Below, one piece after another: positions 17,705 through 25,192 of a stretch of 64,000 bases of DNA (position 1 is the first letter of the stretch; each line of letters begins with the position of its first letter). The notes under the pieces were generated by a model. It worked only from the letters and a program-made list of their open reading frames with translations, made no database searches and was not told where the DNA came from. Made by a program: the position numbers and the translations under genes. The stretch is taken from positions 1,612,001-1,676,000 of the forward strand of contig OY764335.1 in NCBI GenBank assembly GCA_963668445.1, in the 5' to 3' direction. Source of the DNA: Poriferisulfidus sp963668445. GTDB taxonomy: Bacteria > Pseudomonadota > Gammaproteobacteria > Poriferisulfidales > Poriferisulfidaceae.

Positions 17705-18793
17705 GTGCTCTCCGAACCCGACTTGCTGCGCTTGAATGTGCTGCTCACCCAAACGCTGCGTGCGGTACGCATTGACGAATCCAAGATGCATTTGGAAGCT
17801 CTGACCGAGCGCGGCGAAGCCCATGTGACGCTGCACCCGACCGGCCGACCGGATGCTTATCTGCGCGAGGTCCGCGCTTGGCTGTCCACCCGCATTCTGG
17901 GTTCGCCCGGCGGCTATCCGCTGTACATCCGACGCTGGACCCGCATGGGGCAGGCCCGAGACGGCTCGCTGGAACGGCTGCTGCTGCTGGGCGAACCGGA
18001 GGCCGTCGCCGCTGTCGTGCATGCTCCGAAGCTGACGCCGGACTTAGCGCGCCTCGCATGGTGGGTGGAGCCCTCCGCTGAACATGCCCGGCAGATGCTG
18101 GATCGCCCGGAGGTCGCTGCCGATGCGCTGGGGGCGACGCTGACGGCCTTTTTGCTGGACTATCTGCCCTTCGAAGAACAGCCCCGCGACATCATCGCAT
18201 CCGTGCAGCGCATTTTGCGCCATGCAAGCCTAGACGAGCCGCAACGCGCCGACTTGTGGGTCCGGGCGCAACGCCAATCGGCGTATGCCGTCGGTTTTTT
18301 GGCGGCCGGCGCCGAACATGTTCCGGCCGGCCGGCCGGCCCATCCAAGGCTGGAAGCCATTCGTGCCCGCATCGATGCCGATGCGGACCATCCGTTGGCA
18401 ATGCAACTGCTGTACGCGCTCAGCACTTCCGGACAGAATTTCCTCGCCGGAATCCGGCTTGCCCTGCATCGCCCCCCGAATCAGGATGTCGCGGTGGCCC
18501 TGTTCAATGCCATCGGGCAAGGCTTTGCACTGCCGCAAACATCGACCGGCTTCCGAACGTTTCGGGAACTGGATGCAGACGCGCGGGCGGTGCCTCCGCA
18601 TGCGGCATGGGAAACCGACGACGCGATTTCCGAGTTGCGGCTGGCCGTGCTGCGTCTAAGCCGGGTCGGCGAAAGCCTGCTGGATCCGATCTTCGGCGTG
18701 ACGGATGCCGTAGGGTCGGTGATGCGTCGCAAGATGGCGCCCGCCATTCAGCCTATCGCCGCCTGCTTGGACTGCCTGGACGATCATGCCTGA
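17705..18793 (+). CDS. dsrS: DsrS-like protein
   Basis: About 362 residues, soluble. The segment LGSPGGYPLYIRRWTRMGQ followed by a LLLLGEPEAVAAVVHAP stretch resembles the DsrS protein encoded with the reverse sulfite-reductase genes of purple sulfur bacteria, whose biochemical role is unclear. No dsrABEFH genes are in the window. The start GTG 17705 makes the N-terminus resemble the family (EPDLLRLNVLL); an ATG at 17642 overlapping the previous gene is the alternative. Overlaps the hydrolase gene by eight bases. Confidence 0.6.
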   Translation: MLSEPDLLRLNVLLTQTLRAVRIDESKMHLEALTERGEAHVTLHPTGRPDAYLREVRAWLSTRILGSPGGYPLYIRRWTRMGQARDGSLERLLLLGEPEAVAAVVHAPKLTPDLARLAWWVEPSAEHARQMLDRPEVAADALGATLTAFLLDYLPFEEQPRDIIASVQRILRHASLDEPQRADLWVRAQRQSAYAVGFLAAGAEHVPAGRPAHPRLEAIRARIDADADHPLAMQLLYALSTSGQNFLAGIRLALHRPPNQDVAVALFNAIGQGFALPQTSTGFRTFRELDADARAVPPHAAWETDDAISELRLAVLRLSRVGESLLDPIFGVTDAVGSVMRRKMAPAIQPIAACLDCLDDHA

Positions 18794-19643
18794 GAACTTG
18801 CAGTGCGCTTTGCCGGACGGTCGCATGCTGTCGTACGCCGAATACGGCGACCCGCAAGGCCGGCCCGTTCTCTGCCTGCATGGCACGCCCGGTTCGCGCC
18901 TGACGTTTGCGCCCGCCGATGAGCCGGCTGGCCAGCGCCACTTGCGGTTCATCGCACTGGACCGACCGGGGTGCGGCCGTTCCACGCATCTGCCCGACTG
19001 GCATTTCGACGATTGCATGGCGGACATGACGCATCTGGCCGACCGGCTGGAACTGGAACGGTTTTCCATCATGGGCTACTCCGGCGGCGGCCCGTATGCG
19101 GCTTATGCAGTACGGCATCTGCGGCCGCGCATCCAAGCGCTGATCCTTGTTAACGCTTTCGCGCCGGGCGCGCGCATCGGCCTGCTGCAGCGCCTGTTTC
19201 TGACATTGCCCAAGGTCTTCATGCCCGGCTTGCATCTCTCAGGCCCTACGGCACGGCTGATGGCGCGATCGGAAACTGCCCGTGCCCTGTTCCACCTCGG
19301 CGCCAGCCGCAGCGACCGGCATGCGCATCGGAACCCCTTCATCCGAGACTGGCTCCGCACGCAGCTTCTGGACACGCCACTCCATAGCCGCGGCTTGGTA
19401 CGCGACCTCCAACTATTCGCGCAAGACTTGCCGTTGCCGGACCCCAAGGAGCCGGACGTGCCTATTTGGATCCTGCATGGCACCGATGATTCCATCGTGC
19501 ATCCGGATGCGGCCCTTCACTACTTGAGCATGTTTCCTGAGGCGCTTTTGACGCTCGTGCCGGCCGCCGGGCATTTTTGGGGCCTTGAAAACACCGCCGA
19601 GCTGCTGGATGCGCTTGACCGGCTGCTTGAATCGGCGCATTGA
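18786..19643 (+). CDS. Alpha/beta hydrolase
   Basis: 285 residues with the standard fold: LHGTPGSR oxyanion region at 31-38, nucleophile Ser99 in GYSGGG, acid in HGTDDSIV, and histidine in PAAGHFWG. Resembles serine esterases/lipases of unknown substrate. Starts inside the end of the DsrS-like gene, so probably co-translated. Confidence 0.75.
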   Translation: MPENLQCALPDGRMLSYAEYGDPQGRPVLCLHGTPGSRLTFAPADEPAGQRHLRFIALDRPGCGRSTHLPDWHFDDCMADMTHLADRLELERFSIMGYSGGGPYAAYAVRHLRPRIQALILVNAFAPGARIGLLQRLFLTLPKVFMPGLHLSGPTARLMARSETARALFHLGASRSDRHAHRNPFIRDWLRTQLLDTPLHSRGLVRDLQLFAQDLPLPDPKEPDVPIWILHGTDDSIVHPDAALHYLSMFPEALLTLVPAAGHFWGLENTAELLDALDRLLESAH

Positions 19644-19685
19644 ACTTGCTATGCTGGATGTTGCCCTTGCGCCAGAGAGCCTGTC

Positions 19686-20180
19686 ATGCGTCAACTGATA
19701 TTGGTCCGCCATGCCAAATCCGACCGCAACGCCTTTCGCGGACCGGATGTGGACCGCCCGCTTGCGCCACGCGGCGAACGCGATGCGCCAGACATGGCGC
19801 AACGGCTTGCCGGCCGTTTGGAGACCGTCGATGCGCTCTGCAGTTCCATGGCCCGCCGGGCCCGCGACACCGCCGGGCATTTCGCGGCGGCGTTCGGGTT
19901 GGCAGAAGCGGACATACGCTTGCAGGAAGGTCTTTACACTTTTTCGGCCTACGGCCTGATGGAGGCATTGCGCGCCTTGGACGACGCCTCGGAACGCATT
20001 GCCGTGTTCGGCCACAACATGGCCATCAGCGACGTCGCGACACATTTGTCCGGCGAAAGCTTGGGCAGTCTGCCGACTTGCGCCGTCGTGCGCCTGCATG
20101 TGCAGGCTGAAACATGGAACGCGCTGGCATCGGATGCCTGCACCTTGCTGGACGTAGATACGCCGAAGCAACCGGCGTAG
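19686..20180 (+). CDS. SixA-type histidine phosphatase
   Basis: 164 residues. The phosphate-binding RHA motif (Arg8, His9) and second His110 in FGHN are present, together with RPLAPRGERDA. This is the small SixA subgroup of the histidine-phosphatase superfamily, which in Escherichia coli dephosphorylates phosphohistidine. Ends seven bases from the converging plsY stop. Confidence 0.8.
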   Translation: MRQLILVRHAKSDRNAFRGPDVDRPLAPRGERDAPDMAQRLAGRLETVDALCSSMARRARDTAGHFAAAFGLAEADIRLQEGLYTFSAYGLMEALRALDDASERIAVFGHNMAISDVATHLSGESLGSLPTCAVVRLHVQAETWNALASDACTLLDVDTPKQPA

Positions 20181-20187
20181 GCGACGG

Positions 20188-20808
20188 TTACGGGGCGCTT
20201 TCCGCGCCGTGCCTCAAATTCCGCAAGTTCTCGCGATGCCGGAATACGACGGCCGCACCCAGAATCAAACTCATTGCGATGAAATCCCACGGCAGCTGCA
20301 TGGCGACGGCGTACAGCGGCCATGCCGCGCCGGCTGCGACAGACGCGGCCGCGACCCGTCGGTAAATGAGCCAGCCTGCCAGCCAGGTCAGCAGCAGCAT
20401 GGCCAGCAGCGTGATATCGAGCAGCACCAGCACGCCTGCGGACGTCGCGACGCCCTTGCCTCCTTGGAAGCGGTAATACGCGGGCCACATATGGCCGAGG
20501 ACCGCCAGCATCGCCGCCAGCATTTCCAGCCGCACCCCATCCGGCAGCATGGGCGATGCGGGCACCTGCAGCGCCAGCCACACTGCAAGAACGCCCTTGG
20601 CGACATCGCCGCCCAAGGTGCCCACCGCCGCCCATCGGCTGCGGGTGATGCGCATCATGTTCGTAGCACCCGGATTGCATGAGCCTTCCGCACGCGGATC
20701 CTTCAGGCCGAACCCCTTGCTTATAATCAAGGCACTATTAATCGCTCCGATCAGGTAGCTGGCAACCAGCACGCCCAACGGCAAAAGCAGGGGATATTCA
20801 GAAGACAT
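20188..20808 (-). CDS. plsY: Glycerol-3-phosphate acyltransferase PlsY
   Basis: Inner-membrane enzyme that transfers acyl groups from acyl-phosphate to glycerol-3-phosphate, the first step of phospholipid synthesis. 206 residues with about five to six membrane segments. Family motifs: GSCNPGATNMMR, GHMWPAYYRFQGGKGVAT, and HRENLRNLRHG at the C-terminus. Its start codon and that of bioH overlap in the same CATG palindrome on opposite strands. Confidence 0.94.
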   Translation of the reverse strand: MSSEYPLLLPLGVLVASYLIGAINSALIISKGFGLKDPRAEGSCNPGATNMMRITRSRWAAVGTLGGDVAKGVLAVWLALQVPASPMLPDGVRLEMLAAMLAVLGHMWPAYYRFQGGKGVATSAGVLVLLDITLLAMLLLTWLAGWLIYRRVAAASVAAGAAWPLYAVAMQLPWDFIAMSLILGAAVVFRHRENLRNLRHGAESAP

Positions 20809-21538
20809 GCGCCGTGCGATCTCTCGTTCTGTACCCGTGGCTCTGATTCATGGATTCGGATTCGATGCGCCCGTCTGGGCGCCGCTCGCGGAATGCCTGA
20901 GTGCCGATTATACGATTCATCGCCCCTCGCTGCCTGGCTACGGGGACGCGCCCGAGCAGGCCGGCTCGTTGGACGGCAGGCTGCTGGAAGAATTTTCCGA
21001 GGCGCATTGGGTCGGCTGGTCGATGGGCGGCTTGCTGGCACTGGACGCCATCCGGCTGGGCTGCGTGCCGCACTCGCTAACCCTCATCGCCTCCCAACCC
21101 TGCATGGTCGCCCGCAAAGACTGGCCGCATGCCATCCCGCATACGACCTTCCGCGATTTCCGGAAACGGCTGCATCGAAACCCTGCCGAGGCCATGCGCC
21201 ATTTCGCCATGCTGGCTACCCACGGAGATGCCCATGCGGCACAAGCGCGCCGGCAGCTCGATCGCATCGCCATACCCGAGCGAAAGACTCTGGAACAAGG
21301 GCTTGATCTTCTGGAGCATGCGGATTTACGCTCCGTCTGGGCGGCGCAGGCGATGCCGCAGCAATTGATTCTGGGAGCCTGCGATGCACTGCTTCCGGCC
21401 TCTGCCGCCGAACCCCTTCAAGCATCATGCCCTTCCGCCGCCGTGGCGCTTGTGCAGAATGCCGGACATGCCGTATTGCTGTCGCACGTCGCCCGATGCG
21501 CCGACCTGCTACATTCGTTCCATCGGGCGCTGCCATGA
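20807..21538 (+). CDS. bioH: Pimeloyl-ACP methyl ester carboxylesterase
   Basis: 243 residues, alpha/beta hydrolase. LIHGFGFDAPVW at the N-terminus, Ser72 in GWSMGG, Asp in GACDALLP and His in NAGHAVLLS form the triad. The next gene is bioC, overlapping as ATGA, which supports assignment to the early biotin pathway: BioC methylates malonyl-ACP and BioH removes the methyl after two elongation rounds. The ATG lies within the plsY start. Confidence 0.85.
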   Translation: MRRAISRSVPVALIHGFGFDAPVWAPLAECLSADYTIHRPSLPGYGDAPEQAGSLDGRLLEEFSEAHWVGWSMGGLLALDAIRLGCVPHSLTLIASQPCMVARKDWPHAIPHTTFRDFRKRLHRNPAEAMRHFAMLATHGDAHAAQARRQLDRIAIPERKTLEQGLDLLEHADLRSVWAAQAMPQQLILGACDALLPASAAEPLQASCPSAAVALVQNAGHAVLLSHVARCADLLHSFHRALP

Positions 21539-22380
21539 ACGAATCCGAAGCACAGCTGCGAACTCGATTGAGGCATCGCTTCGACCGCGCTGCACCCCAT
21601 TACGACCAGTATGCCGGCGTGCAGCAGGAAGTCGCCTCGCGCTTGCTGGAACGGTTGGAACTCGTACGCATGGAACCGCGCCGCGTTCTCGACTTGGGCA
21701 CCGGCACTGGTGCCAGCCTCGTCCCGTTGCACCAGCGTTACCCTAACGCTTGCTTGGTTGCCGTCGATTTTTCGCACGCCATGCTCGCGCAGGCGCGCCA
21801 AACTCACAGGACTGCCCCGGGCGTCACTGCAGATGCGTTTCAGCTACCGTTCGCGTCCGATTCCATCGATCTGATCTTTTCCAGTTCGACCTTGCAGTGG
21901 TGCGTGCCTCTCGCAGGTGCGCTTCAAGAAATTCAGCGCATCTTGCGCCCGGAAGGATTGCTGATGTTTTCCACCTACGGCCCCGATACGCTACGCGAAC
22001 TGAGGGCCGCCCAACACGCAGCCGGCATCCCGCCCGGCATCAACGAGTTCAGCGACATGCATCCGATCGGCGACTTGCTGGTCGAACAGGCGTATCAGGA
22101 TCCGGTGCTTGATGTCGAGCGCTTGGATGTTTCCTATGCCACCGCCCGGGATTTGGCTCGGGAACTGCGCGGCATCGGCTCCAGCCGCTTGGAGCAGCCG
22201 CAGGAAGTGCTCGCGACGCGCACGCAATGGGATGCTCTGGAAGATGCTTATCCGAAGGATGCGCAAGGCCGCATCCATGCCACCTACGAAGTCATCTTCG
22301 GACACGCGCTGGCGCCCACGGCAACCGTATCGGACGACGGCACTGCTGCCGTGCCCTTATCGGCACTAAAACGCAGCTAA
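21535..22380 (+). CDS. bioC: Malonyl-ACP O-methyltransferase
   Basis: 281 residues. SAM-binding motif VLDLGTGTGA, then SSSTLQWCVPLAGALQEIQR and FSTYGPDTLRELR, the latter characteristic of BioC. N-terminus RFDRAAPHYDQYAGVQ is also typical. ATG 21535 is set by the four-base overlap with bioH. No bioA, bioB, bioD or bioF genes are in the window. Confidence 0.92.
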   Translation: MNESEAQLRTRLRHRFDRAAPHYDQYAGVQQEVASRLLERLELVRMEPRRVLDLGTGTGASLVPLHQRYPNACLVAVDFSHAMLAQARQTHRTAPGVTADAFQLPFASDSIDLIFSSSTLQWCVPLAGALQEIQRILRPEGLLMFSTYGPDTLRELRAAQHAAGIPPGINEFSDMHPIGDLLVEQAYQDPVLDVERLDVSYATARDLARELRGIGSSRLEQPQEVLATRTQWDALEDAYPKDAQGRIHATYEVIFGHALAPTATVSDDGTAAVPLSALKRS

Positions 22381-22403
22381 GCCTTCGCGCCGCAAGCGCA
22401 GCA

Positions 22404-23234
22404 CTACGCGGAAACGTTCGGCAATCCGTCCAACAGGGCCGCCCAGTCATACCGGCGGTCGCCGAACACAAGGAATGAAGGGTTGATCAAACTGGATTTC
22501 CGGTTGTAGCGCAAAGGCTGCAAACTCCAGTCCAGAATATTGCCGCCCGCTTCTTCCACGATGCACTGCGCGGCCGCCGTATCCCACTCGTGCGTCGGGC
22601 CGTAGCGCGGATACATATCCACACTCCCCTCGGCAATGCGGCAACTTTTGAGCGAACTGCCAATGCGCCGCTCCTGATGCGGCCCCAGACGTTCCAGCAA
22701 TTGCGTGACCTGCGGGCCCGAATAGCGCCGGCTCGCCGCGACGACCGGCAAGTCCGCTTCCGGAAAGCCCCGGCAGCGAATGGCCTCCTCCATGCCCAGC
22801 GAATCCTCCCGCCAAGCGCCGCCGTCGCAGCGGGCGTAATAGAGAAGTCCCAACGCGGGTGCGCCAATCACGCCCAATACCGGCCGATGGCGGTGAATCA
22901 AGGCGATATTGACCGTGAACTCGAGGCCTCCGCGAAGCAGTTCGCGGGTGCCGTCCAGCGGATCGACGAGCCAATAGGTTTCCCAATCGCGCCGCATTGC
23001 CCACGGCGCGGGCGCGGACGCTTCTTCCGACAGGATCGGCCAAGGCGAATCCAAATCCTTCAAGCCCGCAGCAATTTCGCGGTGTGCCGCCAAATCGGCC
23101 GTCGTCACAGGAGAGCGGTCCGGCTTCTCGAAGACCTCGTAGCCGGCTTGGCGGACAGCCATGATCTCCCGCCCGGCATTCTCCGCGATGTGCCGCACGG
23201 TCGGCAGCAGCCGCTGCAGCGTCTCAGAATCCAT
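22404..23234 (-). CDS. cysQ: 3'(2'),5'-bisphosphate nucleotidase CysQ
   Basis: 276 residues of the inositol-phosphatase superfamily, hydrolysing 3'-phosphoadenosine 5'-phosphate from sulfate assimilation. Metal-binding motifs: ILSEEAS, DPLDGTREL and WDTAAAQCIVEEAGG. Converges on bioC with a 23-base gap. Confidence 0.88.
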   Translation of the reverse strand: MDSETLQRLLPTVRHIAENAGREIMAVRQAGYEVFEKPDRSPVTTADLAAHREIAAGLKDLDSPWPILSEEASAPAPWAMRRDWETYWLVDPLDGTRELLRGGLEFTVNIALIHRHRPVLGVIGAPALGLLYYARCDGGAWREDSLGMEEAIRCRGFPEADLPVVAASRRYSGPQVTQLLERLGPHQERRIGSSLKSCRIAEGSVDMYPRYGPTHEWDTAAAQCIVEEAGGNILDWSLQPLRYNRKSSLINPSFLVFGDRRYDWAALLDGLPNVSA

Positions 23235-23338
23235 GCTGGGAAATTATGACAGGCGGGCGCGCCGAGAACCGTTCAGGCAGAGGCCTGAAGCTTGCTTCGG
23301 CAGTCATGAATGCCTGCGGCAGAATGAAGAGCCTGCCC

Positions 23339-24769
23339 TCACATTGCCATGAAGAAGACCGCGAGCATGCCGCCCAGAACGATCCAACTGGTGAGATCGC
23401 ACATCGCGAATGCGACCGGGTCAAGATCGTGCTCGTCGCGGCTGGCCAGCAGCACCATGCGCGCCAGCCAGTACACCAGCAGCGGGCAAAGCAGCCAGAG
23501 CAGTTCCGGCTGGCTGTAACGCATGCTAACCGCCGAACTTTGGATGTAGAAAGCAAGCACGACGATCGAAGCGGAGCCGCTCGCCATCGCTAAAGCGGCC
23601 ATGCCGGCGAGGTCTTCGACGCGATACGGGCGGCGGCTCAGCATCGAGCCGCCGCCAGCACGCAGCGCACTCAATTCTCCCTGCCGCTTCACCGTCGCCA
23701 GCGCCAGAAAGAAGAACAGGAAGAACGCCAATATCCAAGGCGACGGCACGATAGCCGCAGACATGGCACCGGCGATCAGACGCACTCCGTAAAGCGTGGC
23801 GAGCGCGATCACATCCGCCAGCAGCAGGCGTTTCAGCCACAGCGAATACGCGAGCGAGAGGAGCAGATAGAACAGGACGCAGGCTCCCGCCGCCGCCGAT
23901 AGCCAGAACGCATACGCAAGTCCCGAAGCCATCAGCGCCAAGGCCAGCGCGAGCACGCGCAGCGGCATTACTTTCCCGGCGGCAAGCGGGCGCCCGCACC
24001 GACTCGACCGGCGGCGGTCATGCGGCAGATCCAGCAGGTCGTTGCACAGGTACGCAGCGGATGCGCAGGCCGACAATGCCACGAACACGCCCACCGCAGG
24101 CCAGTACGACGACACCGTGAACTCATGCGCCGCAAAAAGCGGCACAAACACCAGCAGGTTCTTCAGCCACTGGTGCGGGCGCAAGGCCCGCAGATAGTCG
24201 CGCCATCGCCCGCCCGGCCCGGGCAGCATTCGCGCCGCCGCATCAAGAGTCCGCACCTGACGCTCCAGCCGCGGCGGCAGACCGACGCCGAACGCATGCC
24301 GGGCCCGGCGCCAGACCGCCAAATCGCGCCGCTCGTTGCCGATGTAATCGAAGCCGCCCTCGCCGAAGCGCTCGACCAGCGCCTCTGCTTTGGCCCGGCC
24401 CGCCAGATTCGTGCGCCCGTCCGACGCAAACCAGCCCGTCGCGCCCACTTCTCTGGCCACCACAGCGACCGCCTGCGCGTCCGCAGCCGACGCCAGCCAC
24501 ACGTCGCGTCCGGCCGCTTTGGCGGCGGCCATCTCTTCCAGCACGGCCGAATTCAGCATCAGTGCTTCAACATCCGCCGGCACCGCCTGCGCGATGCGGC
24601 GCTTGAACGCAGCGCGTCCCGACAGGAGCCAGAGCAGCAACACGAACAAGCCCGCCGCCCGATTCGCCACAATCTGCATGGCGCCTTCGACGAGCAGGTC
24701 GCCGCTATGCAACGTGCCGTCGACATCTACGACCAGCGGCACTGCCGCGTCATTCGCGCCCATATCCAA
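23339..24769 (-). CDS. HAD-like / UbiA-family prenyltransferase fusion
   Basis: 476 residues. The N-terminal 180 residues form a HAD-like domain with DVDGT at 15-19 and FASDGRTN near 114. The rest is a polytopic UbiA prenyltransferase with the metal/diphosphate motif NDLLDLPHDR at 243-252. This architecture is known for proteins related to decaprenyl-phosphate 5-phosphoribosyltransferase, which build polyprenyl-phosphate-pentose donors. If so it could feed the GT-C membrane glycosyltransferases in this window; that link is inference. Head to head with moaD. Confidence 0.75.
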   Translation of the reverse strand: MDMGANDAAVPLVVDVDGTLHSGDLLVEGAMQIVANRAAGLFVLLLWLLSGRAAFKRRIAQAVPADVEALMLNSAVLEEMAAAKAAGRDVWLASAADAQAVAVVAREVGATGWFASDGRTNLAGRAKAEALVERFGEGGFDYIGNERRDLAVWRRARHAFGVGLPPRLERQVRTLDAAARMLPGPGGRWRDYLRALRPHQWLKNLLVFVPLFAAHEFTVSSYWPAVGVFVALSACASAAYLCNDLLDLPHDRRRSSRCGRPLAAGKVMPLRVLALALALMASGLAYAFWLSAAAGACVLFYLLLSLAYSLWLKRLLLADVIALATLYGVRLIAGAMSAAIVPSPWILAFFLFFFLALATVKRQGELSALRAGGGSMLSRRPYRVEDLAGMAALAMASGSASIVVLAFYIQSSAVSMRYSQPELLWLLCPLLVYWLARMVLLASRDEHDLDPVAFAMCDLTSWIVLGGMLAVFFMAM

Positions 24770-24930
24770 ACTACCCTGATGCGACCCGACGGGTCGACGA
24801 TTGTGCAGGAATTATACGCCCGACTCCTGCAATTCCGCTTCCGACCCGCCCGAACAACGCCCGATTTTTCCGTGCTCCCGGCCGTGCGGCAGGTACAATG
24901 AAGCTCCCGCATCAAGGATGCGTGATTTCC

Positions 24931-25161
24931 ATGAGCATTACTGTCCGCTTTTTCGCTAGCCTTCGAGAGCAGGTCGGTCACGAACGCATGGAAGTTCCGG
25001 CTACGGGCCTACGCACAGTGCAGGATGTCTGGCAGGCTTCGGCCGCGCACGACGCGGATGCACGGGTCCTAGCTGCCGTCAATGCGCGCCATGCGGCGCT
25101 GGAAACCGAAATCAAGGATGGCGACGAGGTCGCATTCTTCCCGCCCGTAACCGGCGGCTGA
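24931..25161 (+). CDS. moaD: Molybdopterin synthase small subunit
   Basis: 76 residues with the ubiquitin-like fold and the C-terminal Gly-Gly (FFPPVTGG) that is thiocarboxylated before sulfur transfer to precursor Z. ATG 24931 fits the family start (SITVRFFASLREQVG); an ATG at 24898 would add 11 residues. The usual partner moaE does not follow; a membrane pyrophosphatase does. Other MoaD-like sulfur carriers are possible. Confidence 0.8.
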   Translation: MSITVRFFASLREQVGHERMEVPATGLRTVQDVWQASAAHDADARVLAAVNARHAALETEIKDGDEVAFFPPVTGG

Positions 25162-25178
25162 ACCGCGGCCGCAACAGC

Positions 25179-25184
25179 AAGGAG
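25179..25184 (+). promoter_or_regulatory. Ribosome binding site for hppA TTG start
   Basis: AAGGAG with eight bases to TTG 25193. It is the strongest Shine-Dalgarno sequence nearby and justifies the unusual TTG start, which also fits the hydrophobic N-terminus of the family. Confidence 0.7.
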
Positions 25185-25192
25185 ACTACGTT

